This document shows, piece after piece, positions 27,893-40,143 of a stretch of DNA of 64,000 bases. The stretch covers positions 17,056 through 81,055 of the forward strand of contig NZ_JADLQX010000029.1 in NCBI RefSeq assembly GCF_015477605.1, written 5' to 3'. Both the position numbers and the translations under genes were made by a program. The stretch is from Nocardia amamiensis. GTDB taxonomy: Bacteria; Actinomycetota; Actinomycetes; Mycobacteriales; Mycobacteriaceae. Positions within the stretch are counted from its first letter, which is position 1. Each line of letters starts with the position of its first letter. The notes under the pieces are model-generated. The model did not search any database, was not told the DNA's origin, and saw nothing but the letters and a program-made list of their open reading frames with translations.

Positions 27893-28300
27893 CCATGATA
27901 TTAATCATCGAACGCTGTCGACATACACCTCTGGTGACCTTCCGGACCGGGATGCGATCGTCGAGTCCGTGGGTCCAACGAGGGACGTATGGTTCGGCTT
28001 GCCCCCGGCACTGGGGGCTCGCACAAGCATCGATCAGTCCGTAGCTTGAAATTCGGGCCGTAGCTTGAAATTGATTTCGGGTCTCCGCGTGCCGGCTCTC
28101 TCGGAGCGGAGACCCTCGGGTGGACAAATCAGGCAACAACAACAGCCTTTCTGGGCGCACAGTCAGCAGTGCGCCGCTCGAAGTTGCTCTTGGGAGGGAG
28201 CAGACATGTTACGAGGACATCGTTCTTCGCCCGATTGCGCTGCGGAAAGCCGTAACTGGCGCCGCGCGCGGTGCCCGCAGCGATAGATCGGACGTCGTTG
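27893..28300. other. divergent regulatory region upstream of dpgA
   Basis: About 400 bases separate the divergent sensor operon and dpgA. The region is AT-richer than its surroundings and holds the 15-base direct repeat listed separately at 28039-28072. No convincing open frame was found; a short frame from 28120 continues out of frame through dpgA and is treated as a shadow. Promoters for both directions are expected here. Confidence 0.5.
28039..28072. repeat. 15-bp tandem direct repeat in the dpgA promoter region
   Basis: CCGTAGCTTGAAATT occurs exactly twice, at 28039-28053 and 28058-28072. The four-base gap gives a 19-base period, close to two helical turns. Direct repeats of this spacing in front of biosynthetic operons often bind activators side by side on one face of the DNA. 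The binding protein is unknown; the LuxR-type regulator at 25000 is a candidate. Confidence 0.6.
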
Positions 28301-29440
28301 ATGACCACCATCGAGCAAGCCAGATTCGCTCGGTCGCGCGGACACGGGAGCAACTCCGTTGCAGGACAAGCAGTTCCGATGTTGCTGGGCGTGGCGACCG
28401 CCAACCCGCCGACGAGGTACAGTCAGCGCGAACTGATCGACCTGCTGGCAATCGACGACCCGAAGATCCGCGGCATCTTCCTCAACGGCGGTATCGAAAG
28501 CCGTTATCTTACGTTGCCGCCCGTTGACGACGAAGGAAACTTCAGGTCCGAGACGCAGGGCGAGTTGCTGCAAAAGCATCGGCGCCACGGGGTGACGACC
28601 GGAGCGGCGGCAATTCGCGAGTGTCTCACCGGAATCGGCAGATATCCGCACGAGGTCGACTACCTCGTCGCGGTGACGACGACAGGGTTCCTCACGCCTG
28701 GATTCAGTGCGCTGTTGATCAACGAGCTCGGGTTGTCGCCGCGGACCGCGCGGTTGGATGTCGTCGGAATGGGATGCAACGCCGGGCTGAACGGGTTGAC
28801 CGCCGCAGCCGCGTGGGCGACCACGAATCCGGGCAAGCTAGCGGTCCTGGTATGTGCCGAATCATGTTCGGCGGCATACGTATACGACGGAACAATGCGG
28901 ACAGCAGTGGTCAACAGCCTGTTCGGCGACGGCGCGGCCGCGGTGGCAGTCAGCACCGACGCAGCACACGCTCGTCCCGGACAGCCCGCGGGGTGTCCGA
29001 CGCCGCGGCTGTTGGGCCTGCACAGCTACATGATTACCCACGCCGTGGATGCCATGCGCTATGACTGGGACGACGAGGCCGGAAAGTTCAGCTTCTACCT
29101 CGACAAAGAGGTCCCCTACGAGGTCGGTGCGCACGTGGAGACGGTCGTCGACCGGCTGCTCGGCGAAGCCGGGCTGCGGCGCAAGGAGATCACTCACTGG
29201 ATCGTGCATTCCGGCGGTAAGAAGGTGATCGACGCGGTGAAAATAAACCTTGGTCTGACGAATCACGATCTGCGGCACACCGTCAGCGTCATGCGGGATT
29301 ACGGAAATCTGTCGAGTGGATCGTTCCTGTTCTCGTATCAACGACTTCTCGCCGAGGGTCGTGTGGCGCGCGGAGAATACGGCGTCTTCATGACGATGGG
29401 CCCCGGCTCACAGATCGAAACCGCGCTGTTGCAGTTCTGA
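28301..29440 (+). CDS. dpgA: type III polyketide synthase DpgA (3,5-dihydroxyphenylacetyl-CoA synthase)
   Basis: A 379-residue chalcone-synthase-fold enzyme. With the ATG at 28301 as start, the catalytic triad is Cys159 (GMGCNAG), His303 (IVHSGGKK) and Asn336 (DYGNLSSGS), close to chalcone synthase numbering. DpgA condenses four malonyl-CoA units and cyclises them towards 3,5-dihydroxyphenylacetyl-CoA. The DpgA assignment rests on the downstream dpgB, dpgC and dpgD genes as well as on sequence. A GTG at 28271 in the same frame is an alternative start; neither has a strong ribosome site. It is the first gene of an operon reaching at least to 39045. Confidence 0.9.
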   Translation: MTTIEQARFARSRGHGSNSVAGQAVPMLLGVATANPPTRYSQRELIDLLAIDDPKIRGIFLNGGIESRYLTLPPVDDEGNFRSETQGELLQKHRRHGVTTGAAAIRECLTGIGRYPHEVDYLVAVTTTGFLTPGFSALLINELGLSPRTARLDVVGMGCNAGLNGLTAAAAWATTNPGKLAVLVCAESCSAAYVYDGTMRTAVVNSLFGDGAAAVAVSTDAAHARPGQPAGCPTPRLLGLHSYMITHAVDAMRYDWDDEAGKFSFYLDKEVPYEVGAHVETVVDRLLGEAGLRRKEITHWIVHSGGKKVIDAVKINLGLTNHDLRHTVSVMRDYGNLSSGSFLFSYQRLLAEGRVARGEYGVFMTMGPGSQIETALLQF

Positions 29441-29479
29441 GCAGCAAATCGTGAAAACTTCCACGACGAAAGGCAACTC

Positions 29480-30181
29480 GTGACTGTCAATCCGCGCGAA
29501 GACGAATTGCAAATGTTCATCACCGACGTAGCGGCGAATACCGGGCTTTCGCCGGATCTCACCACGTCGGTGGTGGCAGCGGCGGTGGCGGCCGAGGACG
29601 CCTCGGCGACGTCAGGAACCTGTGTCGTCCTGCGTATCGTCGGGGCGCGGACCGGTCAGCGGTTCGCCTGGCCCGGTCGGGTCACCGTTGGTGATGTGGG
29701 CAAATGGGAAGGTGTGTTGCGCCGCCTCGAGCGAGCGCCGGCGCCGATCATCGCCGTCGTCGACGGCGATGCCTACGGACCCGCCGCCGAGCTGCTCCTC
29801 GTCGCCGACTACCGGATCATGCAAGCGGGCACGACCTTCTCGTTCGCGTCGACGGACGCCGGAGTCTGGCCCGCGATGGGGGTGTATCGGCTTGCGGCGC
29901 AGGTCGGTATCGGCCGGGCACGTGAGCTGGCGGTACAGGGAAGAGCGCTGTCGGCCGAGCTGGCTCGGGCCTGCAGCGTGGTCGACGCGGTAGCCGAACC
30001 CGGTGCCGAAACCGACGCGGTCGCCACCGGCCTCGCGATTTTCGAATCCTCTGTCGGATCCGAGATCGCGATTCGCCGACGCCTCGTGCTGGACGCAGCG
30101 ACAACCCGGTTCGAAGATGCGCTCGGCGCGCATCTGGCCGCATCCGACCGAACGCTACGACGCGAGCGGGCCGCATCATGA
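29480..30181 (+). CDS. dpgB: enoyl-CoA hydratase/isomerase-like DpgB
   Basis: A 233-residue crotonase-fold protein. The recognisable part is IIAVVDGDAYGPAAELLLVADYRIM (split motif, about residues 90-115), followed by SFASTDAGVWPAMGVYRLA. In glycopeptide producers DpgB is a weak crotonase homologue that greatly increases DpgA turnover, probably by helping dehydration and aromatisation. The short, divergent N-terminus fits DpgB better than a true hydratase. The GTG start at 29480 has GAAAGG about six bases upstream, and the stop overlaps dpgC (ATGA). Confidence 0.82.
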   Translation: MTVNPREDELQMFITDVAANTGLSPDLTTSVVAAAVAAEDASATSGTCVVLRIVGARTGQRFAWPGRVTVGDVGKWEGVLRRLERAPAPIIAVVDGDAYGPAAELLLVADYRIMQAGTTFSFASTDAGVWPAMGVYRLAAQVGIGRARELAVQGRALSAELARACSVVDAVAEPGAETDAVATGLAIFESSVGSEIAIRRRLVLDAATTRFEDALGAHLAASDRTLRRERAAS

Positions 30182-31494
30182 CCACCGCCGCCGGCACCAG
30201 CTCGATCACCGGCGACCTCGACCTGGATCGGGTGGAGTTACACACGGCCGCACGTGAACACGCCGCACTGCTACGCGCGCTCGGCTCGGTTCGAGCCCGC
30301 GACGACATCGCCGCGGCACGTGCCGCCACGGCGCACCGGGATCTTCGCCGACTGCGCCGGGAGTTCCTGCGCCGGCACCTGAGCACGGTTTACCGTGCGG
30401 CAACCGACGACCTCCGGCGTGGTCTACGACTGTCGGAGCTCGGTGCGGCCACGACCGAGCTGTTTCCCGGTCTGCTCCCGGATCCGGAGCAGTTGGGCGC
30501 CGACGCCGAGGTGGCGCAGCCGGAGAAGGAGGGCTGGGAGATCGATCAGGGGATCTTCTTCCACGCCGTGTTCGCGGATCCGGTGGCCGGCAACCATCTC
30601 CTCGACGAGATGCGCGCCCCGACGACTCGTGCCACCGACCTGCTCCCCGAGTTCCGGTCCACAGGTGCGATCACTCTGCCGGCCGTACACCTGGCGCGCA
30701 GTGGTGCCACGTCGACGATCACGATCACCAACACGGCTTGCCTCAACGCCGAGGACAACCAGCACGTCGCCGACATGGAAACCGCGGTCGACCTGGTGCT
30801 GCTGGATCCTATGTCGCACGTCGGCGTCGTCCGCGGCGGTGTCATGGACCATCCGCGCTACCGCGGCAGACGAGTCTTCAGTGCCGGAATCAACCTCGCG
30901 CACCTGCACCAGGGCAAGATCTCGTTCCTCGACTTCCTGCTACGTCGGGAGACCGGCTACATCGCGAAGATCCTGCGTGGACTCGCCGAAGAAGACACCG
31001 CGTGGCCCGGCGGCCCGGCCTGCAAGCCCTGGATAGCGGCCGTCGACTCCTTCGCGATCGGTGGCGGGGCACAGCTGCTCATGGTCTTCGACCGTGTGAT
31101 CGCCGGCACCGACAGCTATATCAGTCTTCCCGCCGCACAGGAGGGCATCATCCCGGGCGCGGCGAACCTGCGTCTGGGGCGGTCGTCGAACTTCCGGTTG
31201 TCCCGGGACGTCATCCTGTGGGGCCGCAAGCTCTGGGCGACCGACCCGGACGCCCGTTTCGTCCTCGACACGGTGGTCGAGCCGGCCGCCATGGATCGCG
31301 AGATCGCGGAAGCCGCAACAAGACTCGCGTCACCCGCAGTCGTCGCGAACAAGCATATGCTGGTCGGCGCCGAAGAGCCGCAGGATGTTTTCCGCCGCTA
31401 CCTGTCGGAGTTCTCGCGTCACCAGGCCATGCGCCTCTACTCCGCCGACGTGATGGCCAAGACCGGACGATTCCAGCAGTCGGCCAGCCGATGA
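30178..31494 (+). CDS. dpgC: DpgC, cofactor-free 3,5-dihydroxyphenylacetyl-CoA 1,2-dioxygenase
   Basis: A 438-residue protein with an N-terminal helical extension of about 180 residues and a crotonase core. The core carries NTACLNAEDNQHVADME, FSAGINLAHLHQGKI, and the oxyanion-hole region AIGGGAQLLMVFDRVIAG with SLPAAQEGIIPGAANLRLG. This extension plus core is diagnostic of DpgC, which uses O2 without metal or organic cofactor to convert 3,5-dihydroxyphenylacetyl-CoA to 3,5-dihydroxyphenylglyoxylate. Both ends overlap neighbours by four bases, so expression is tightly coupled to dpgB and dpgD. No damage is visible. Confidence 0.92.
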   Translation: MTTAAGTSSITGDLDLDRVELHTAAREHAALLRALGSVRARDDIAAARAATAHRDLRRLRREFLRRHLSTVYRAATDDLRRGLRLSELGAATTELFPGLLPDPEQLGADAEVAQPEKEGWEIDQGIFFHAVFADPVAGNHLLDEMRAPTTRATDLLPEFRSTGAITLPAVHLARSGATSTITITNTACLNAEDNQHVADMETAVDLVLLDPMSHVGVVRGGVMDHPRYRGRRVFSAGINLAHLHQGKISFLDFLLRRETGYIAKILRGLAEEDTAWPGGPACKPWIAAVDSFAIGGGAQLLMVFDRVIAGTDSYISLPAAQEGIIPGAANLRLGRSSNFRLSRDVILWGRKLWATDPDARFVLDTVVEPAAMDREIAEAATRLASPAVVANKHMLVGAEEPQDVFRRYLSEFSRHQAMRLYSADVMAKTGRFQQSASR

Positions 31495-32300
31495 CCACCG
31501 CCATGGACCTGTGCACGGTCGACTACCGCAAGCACGGACGTATCGCCACCGTGCAGCTGAATCGACCGCACGTGCTCAACGCGATGAATCTCGCCATGCA
31601 CGCCGAGCTGGCGCGGGTCTGGGACGACATCGAAACCGACGACAACATCTGGCTGGTCGTCCTGAGCGGGGCGGGGAAAAAGGCATTCTCGGTCGGTCAG
31701 GACCTCGAGGAACTTGTCGAACGAATCGACAACGGCTCGGCCCGATCGTCGTTCGGCAGCGCCGGAAAGCCGGGATTCCCGCGCATCACCGAGCGGTTCT
31801 CGTTCGCCAAACCGATCATCGCGAAAGTGTCCGGGTACGCGCTCGGTGGCGGCTTCGAGCTCGCACTGGCCTGCGACATCGTCGTCGCTTCCGCGGACGC
31901 CCAATTCGGTCTCACCGAGGCCAAATTGGGCCTCATACCGGGCGCGGGTGGCGTCTTTCGGCTGCCCCGCCAGGCGCCGTATCGGATCGCGATGGGGCAC
32001 CTGCTGACCGGACGCACCATGACTGCCGCGCGTGCCTTCGAACTCGGTCTGGTCAACGACGTGGTACCCGAGACCGACCTCGATTCGTGCGTGGAACGCT
32101 GGGCCGCCGACGTTCTCGCCTGCGCGCCGTTGTCGATTCGCGCGATCAAGGAGTCCGCCGCTGCGTCGATCTCGATGCCGTTACCCGCTGCCTTCGCTGC
32201 CGAATACCGGTGGGAGCGCATCAGGGCCGACTCCACCGACGCCGAGGAGGGCCCCCGGGCCTTCGCCGAAAAAAGAGCCCCGAACTGGACCGGACGATAG
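31491..32300 (+). CDS. dpgD: enoyl-CoA hydratase DpgD
   Basis: A 269-residue full-length crotonase. It has LNRPHVLNAMN near the start, GAGKKAFSVGQDLEE, the oxyanion-hole motif SGYALGGGFELALACDIVVAS (split across two strands), and the acidic helix FGLTEAKLGLIPGAGG carrying the catalytic Glu residues. DpgD cooperates with DpgA and DpgB by dehydrating the cyclised polyketide. The ATG at 31491 overlaps the dpgC stop. It is followed seven bases later by the ThDP-enzyme gene, where a glycopeptide cluster would be expected to use an HpgT-type aminotransferase. Confidence 0.88.
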   Translation: MTTAMDLCTVDYRKHGRIATVQLNRPHVLNAMNLAMHAELARVWDDIETDDNIWLVVLSGAGKKAFSVGQDLEELVERIDNGSARSSFGSAGKPGFPRITERFSFAKPIIAKVSGYALGGGFELALACDIVVASADAQFGLTEAKLGLIPGAGGVFRLPRQAPYRIAMGHLLTGRTMTAARAFELGLVNDVVPETDLDSCVERWAADVLACAPLSIRAIKESAAASISMPLPAAFAAEYRWERIRADSTDAEEGPRAFAEKRAPNWTGR

Positions 32301-32307
32301 GAGCAGA

Positions 32308-34119
32308 ATGAATTCACCTGAGCTCGGCCGCGATGTCGTATTCGACTACCTCCGCGACGCCGGAGTCGAATACATCTTCGGCGTCCCCGGCACGCAAGAA
32401 ATCCCGTTGATCGACGCAACCACGATTCCGGAGTACGAGGTCGACTATATTCCGTGTCTGCACGAAAACATCGCCATGGGTGCCGCGATGGGGTACGCAC
32501 GGGCATCCGGGCGGCCCGGTGTCGCGCTGGTACACATCACGCCGGGTGCGGCCAATATCACCGGGAACCTTTTCAATGCGTATACGTCGAATATCCCGGT
32601 ACTCGTCCTGTGCGGTCAGCAACACAGTGACCTGTTGATCCAGGAGCCACTGCTCGGCTCCGATCTGGTCCGCACCGCGGGGCAGTATGCGAAGTGGGCG
32701 CACGAGGTCCGGGATGCCGACGAGATACCCATCGTGATGCAGCGCGCCTTCAAAGAACTGCTCTCCCCTCCGTTCCGCCCGGTCTTCCTCTCCATTCCGT
32801 GGAACTTCCTGATCGAGCAACCCACCTTGCAGGAGGAAGCCCGCACGACTCGAATCGCGCACGCCGTCACCGGCGACCCTGCAGGCGTCTCCGCGGCGGT
32901 CGACACGCTCGCGAACGCGAAGAATCCGGTCCTCCTGGTCGGCGACGGCGTCGGCGAGGCCGGTGCGTGGCCGGAAATCGAACGGCTCGCGAATCTGCTC
33001 GGTTCCGCCGTGTATTCCGAGTTCCAAGCGAGCCGGATGAACTATCCGAACGACCTACCGCACTGGCAGGGCGAGTTGCTGCCGATCCAGGACGGCATTC
33101 ACATGCAGCTGGAGGGATTCGACACCATATTTCTCATCGGAGTGAATTCACACGCGCAGATATCGGTCTTCCGCTGGGAGAAGGGCCCGATCATTCCGGC
33201 GCACCTGATCCAGGTCGCGTTGCACAACGATCCGTGGCAGATCGGCAAGAACTACTACTCCGAGGTCGGTGTCCTCGGCGACATCAAGAAGACGCTGCCG
33301 CTGATCATCTCCGGCATCGCCGACCACGCCCGCTTCGACAGGACCTCAGCCGAAACCCGGAACAAGAAGCTCCTGCGGCTCGGCGCACAACGCGACGAAT
33401 CATTCTCCACCAAAGCCGACAAATTCCGGCGCCTCGAGAGCGAAGCGCCGATACCCGGTCATCAGGTCGCATTCGTCCTCGCGGAAGTGCAGAAGACCCT
33501 GGACAAGCCGATTACCGTTCTGAACGAGGCATTCTCGATCGGCAGCGTCATCCAGAAGGCGATACACTACGATTCACCGGACGCCTACTTCTGCACCTCG
33601 GGCGGCTCACTGGGATTCTCCCTTCCTGCCTCGATCGGAATTTCCCTGGCTCTGCAGCAGGAGCGTTTCGTCGTAAACATCATCGGCGACGGCTCTGCTT
33701 TGTTTCACACCAACTCCTGGTGGACCACCAGCAAGTTCGACCTGCCCGTGCTGTACCTCGTCGTGAACGACTCCCAATACACGTCCCTGATGATCGGCCT
33801 GGGCCTGATCGAGAAGGTCTACGGTTGGAAGCCGACGAACCCGCCCTCCTACCTGAGCCTTGGCGATCCCCCACAGGATTTCGCGGCGATCGCCAAGACA
33901 TTCGATATCGGCAGCGATGTGGTCACCGACGCGAGCAAACTGCGCAGGGCGATCGAACGCGGATTCAAGGTGATTGCGAACGGCAAGCCGTACGTCATCG
34001 ATATTCGTACCGATCCCGGCGCGCCCGACAAACCGCCCACCGTGGATGTACTTCTGGCCGAAAAGCCCGGTGTGGACCTCGACCTCGTCGAAAAGCTGCG
34101 CCAAATCGGCCCTCCGTGA
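32308..34119 (+). CDS. benzoylformate decarboxylase-like ThDP-dependent enzyme
   Basis: A 603-residue three-domain thiamine-diphosphate enzyme. Its closest pattern is benzoylformate decarboxylase. GVPGTQEIP (Thr29 where that enzyme has Ser26), cofactor-activating Glu53 in LHENIAMG, His76 in VHITPG, then GQQ, and the C-terminal FCTSGGSLGFSLPASIG with the ThDP motif GDGS at 460-463 all align in order. Benzoylformate is an arylglyoxylate, and DpgC makes a dihydroxylated arylglyoxylate, so the probable reaction is decarboxylation to 3,5-dihydroxybenzaldehyde or carboligation of that acyl anion. The ATG at 32308 has AGGAG seven bases upstream. An acetolactate-synthase-like role is less likely given the motifs. 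Confidence 0.85.
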   Translation: MNSPELGRDVVFDYLRDAGVEYIFGVPGTQEIPLIDATTIPEYEVDYIPCLHENIAMGAAMGYARASGRPGVALVHITPGAANITGNLFNAYTSNIPVLVLCGQQHSDLLIQEPLLGSDLVRTAGQYAKWAHEVRDADEIPIVMQRAFKELLSPPFRPVFLSIPWNFLIEQPTLQEEARTTRIAHAVTGDPAGVSAAVDTLANAKNPVLLVGDGVGEAGAWPEIERLANLLGSAVYSEFQASRMNYPNDLPHWQGELLPIQDGIHMQLEGFDTIFLIGVNSHAQISVFRWEKGPIIPAHLIQVALHNDPWQIGKNYYSEVGVLGDIKKTLPLIISGIADHARFDRTSAETRNKKLLRLGAQRDESFSTKADKFRRLESEAPIPGHQVAFVLAEVQKTLDKPITVLNEAFSIGSVIQKAIHYDSPDAYFCTSGGSLGFSLPASIGISLALQQERFVVNIIGDGSALFHTNSWWTTSKFDLPVLYLVVNDSQYTSLMIGLGLIEKVYGWKPTNPPSYLSLGDPPQDFAAIAKTFDIGSDVVTDASKLRRAIERGFKVIANGKPYVIDIRTDPGAPDKPPTVDVLLAEKPGVDLDLVEKLRQIGPP

Positions 34120-34141
34120 GAGCGAACCCGAGGAGACACTG

Positions 34142-35188
34142 ATGCGTACACCCGACACTTTTATCGCCGCGCTCGGCTCGTTCTTGCCCGCGACGGTCAC
34201 CGCCGAGCAGGCGGTGGCACAAGGCCTGTACCCGGCCGAAACCGCCGAGATGCACGAGCTCGGCGGTGCGGCGGTTGCCGGCCCGATACCCGCACCGGAA
34301 ATGGCGCTACGGGCCGCGGAGACCGCGGTCAAGCGGTCGGGCCTGGCCGCGGACGAATTCGATCTGCTGCTGTACGCGAGTACCTGGCTGCAAGGGCCGG
34401 AAGGCTGGCTGCCGCACCCGTATCTCCAGCGGCATCTCGTCGGCCCGATACCGGCATTGGAGATCCGGCAGGGCTGTAACGGAATGTTCTCCGCACTGTC
34501 GATGGCCGTCGAATACCTCCGCGCGGATTCGGACCGGCGCAGCGCACTGCTGGTTGCCGCGGACAATTTCGGCACGCCCCTGATGGACCGCTGGCGGATG
34601 TCGGCGCTGTTCATCGCGGGCGATGCCGCCTCGGCGGTGGTGCTCACCAAGACGGACGGGTTCGCCCAGCTGTTGTCGGTGTGCTCCACCTCGATTCCCG
34701 AGGCGGAAGAGATACATCGGGCCAGCGAACCACTTTTCCCGCCCGGTGTTTCGCTCGGGCAGTCTCCCGATTTCTTCGCCCGCCTGCAGGAAATCACCGC
34801 CAAGGTCGCGGCCGCTCCCGAATCGCCACTCGGAGCCGCCATGGCCAGGGTGCGCGAGGAGATCCCGGTGGTGGTCGGCCAGGCGCTCGACGAGGCCGGT
34901 ATCGGCCTCGACGACATCGCCCGGGTGGCGTTCTTGAACTGCTCGCGCGAAGCCACCGAGCAGCGCTGCATGGTGCCGCTCGGGCTGCCGATGGAGAAGT
35001 CGACCTGGGACTTCGGGCGGATGATCGGCCACTGCTCGGCCAGTGACCAAATTCTGTCCTTCGAGCACCTGGTCACGACCGGACAACTCGGCGCGGGGCA
35101 GTACCTGTTGCTGTTCGGCTCGGCGCCCGGGGTTCTGTTGTCCGCCGCCGTCATCAAAGTGCTGCGCGAGCCGGGGTGGACCGAATGA
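34142..35188 (+). CDS. KASIII-like acyltransferase (CerJ/ChlB3/DpsC type)
   Basis: A 348-residue ketosynthase III-fold protein with the nucleophile Cys112 in RQGCNGM. The normal KASIII His motif (HQAN) is replaced by FLNCSREATEQ, and the normal Asn site reads GHCSASDQ, giving His297 and Asp302. This H-x4-D pattern is the hallmark of KASIII homologues that transfer acyl groups rather than condense them, such as those moving aromatic polyketide acyl units in antibiotic tailoring. Standing directly before an orsellinate-type synthase, it probably takes the aryl group from that synthase's ACP to an acceptor. The ATG at 34142 has GAGGAG upstream. Confidence 0.83.
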   Translation: MRTPDTFIAALGSFLPATVTAEQAVAQGLYPAETAEMHELGGAAVAGPIPAPEMALRAAETAVKRSGLAADEFDLLLYASTWLQGPEGWLPHPYLQRHLVGPIPALEIRQGCNGMFSALSMAVEYLRADSDRRSALLVAADNFGTPLMDRWRMSALFIAGDAASAVVLTKTDGFAQLLSVCSTSIPEAEEIHRASEPLFPPGVSLGQSPDFFARLQEITAKVAAAPESPLGAAMARVREEIPVVVGQALDEAGIGLDDIARVAFLNCSREATEQRCMVPLGLPMEKSTWDFGRMIGHCSASDQILSFEHLVTTGQLGAGQYLLLFGSAPGVLLSAAVIKVLREPGWTE

Positions 35189-35205
35189 CGAGGAGTGAGA
35201 ACGAC

Positions 35206-39045
<3,840 letters not shown>

Positions 39046-39132
39046 TTGGTTAGCTGATTGCTGGCTATTGCCGGAGCGGCACGGAAAATCAGGTCCGTGA
39101 AATCCCGCTCTCAGGCGGGAGCGAACGGCAGA

Positions 39133-40056
39133 ATGTGGCCAATGCGGACATTTGCCAGATTGTTGCAGGCTGTCGTAGTCGCGGCGCTGGTCGTGGCAGT
39201 CGGTCATGGTGTCGCGGCCGCCCCGGCCTCGAGCGACGCCCGTATTCAGTTGCCCTGGCTGACTGCTGAGCCGGACGGCGTGCAGGCGCCCGGGGCAGCT
39301 CTGGCAGAAGGAATCACCGGCACGCTGCTGTGGTCGCGACAGCCGGACATTCCGGTTCCGATAGCCAGCATCGCGAAGGTGATGACGGCCCTGGTCGTGA
39401 TCAACGCCGGCGACCTCGACCGGACTATTACTGTGCCGCAAGAAATCATCGCCTACTGCACCACCTACAACGGAAGCAACGCAGGCCTGGTCCCCGGCGA
39501 GGTGCTCACCGCGCGACAACTCCTGTACGCGATGTTGCTGCCGTCAGGCTGTGACGCCGCCTATACCCTTGCCGAGGCCTACGGGCCCGGCCAAGACGGC
39601 TTCATCGCCACAATGAACGACACCGCCCGTCACATGGGCCTGGCCGGAACACATTTCACCGACCCCAGCGGACTGCCCGCCCCCACCGACCACTCCACCT
39701 ACTCCACACCCGCGGACCTGGTGGCCCTCGGCCTGCGCGCGATGAGCCTGCCGGTGTTCCGCGACATCGTCAGCTCGCAGAGCTACCACCTGCCCGCCGG
39801 ACCGGGCAACCGCGGTCACCTCTGGCAAACCACCAACCAGCTACTGCACGACTATCCCGGCGCCATCGGCATCAAAACCGGATACACCGACGCCGCGGGA
39901 ACCTGCCTGCTGTTCGAAACGGTCAGGGCAGGAATACCGCTCATCGGTGTGGTCCTGCACAGCTCACCCCACAGCGACGCCGCCGCAAAGCACGACGCCC
40001 AGCGCATGCTGAACTGGGCCTACAACCCGATCCTGAGCCTGCTGCCGATCAGCTAG
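39133..40056 (+). CDS. secreted D-alanyl-D-alanine carboxypeptidase
   Basis: A serine DD-peptidase of about 307 residues. It has a Sec signal peptide (hydrophobic AVVVAALVVAVGHGVAAAP, cleavage after AAA). The active-site motifs of the penicillin-binding fold are SIAK near residue 79, a GSNAG SxN-like motif near residue 114, and KTG near residue 248 (GIKTGYT). It trims D-Ala from peptidoglycan stem peptides outside the membrane. The C-terminal anchor helix of many PBP5-type enzymes is not seen. ATG 39133 or 39142 are equivalent starts behind GGGAG. It follows the synthase gene by about 90 bases and may or may not belong to the cluster. Confidence 0.88.
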   Translation: MWPMRTFARLLQAVVVAALVVAVGHGVAAAPASSDARIQLPWLTAEPDGVQAPGAALAEGITGTLLWSRQPDIPVPIASIAKVMTALVVINAGDLDRTITVPQEIIAYCTTYNGSNAGLVPGEVLTARQLLYAMLLPSGCDAAYTLAEAYGPGQDGFIATMNDTARHMGLAGTHFTDPSGLPAPTDHSTYSTPADLVALGLRAMSLPVFRDIVSSQSYHLPAGPGNRGHLWQTTNQLLHDYPGAIGIKTGYTDAAGTCLLFETVRAGIPLIGVVLHSSPHSDAAAKHDAQRMLNWAYNPILSLLPIS

Positions 40057-40143
40057 CACTGCATGCGGCAGCCTGCCTGCAGGCCAGCCGAGGATCTCGG
40101 CGCCGAGATCGTGGAGGAGCCGAGGGGACAGGCTGTTCTCCCG

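Noticed and set aside
32314..33027. Minus-strand frame of 237 codons opposite the ThDP enzyme
   Set aside because: Shadow frame without recognisable motifs.
39102..39119. Small hairpin TCCCGC...GCGGGA between the synthase and carboxypeptidase genes
   Set aside because: Only six base pairs with a six-base loop and no T-run; it overlaps the carboxypeptidase ribosome site and is too weak to call a terminator.
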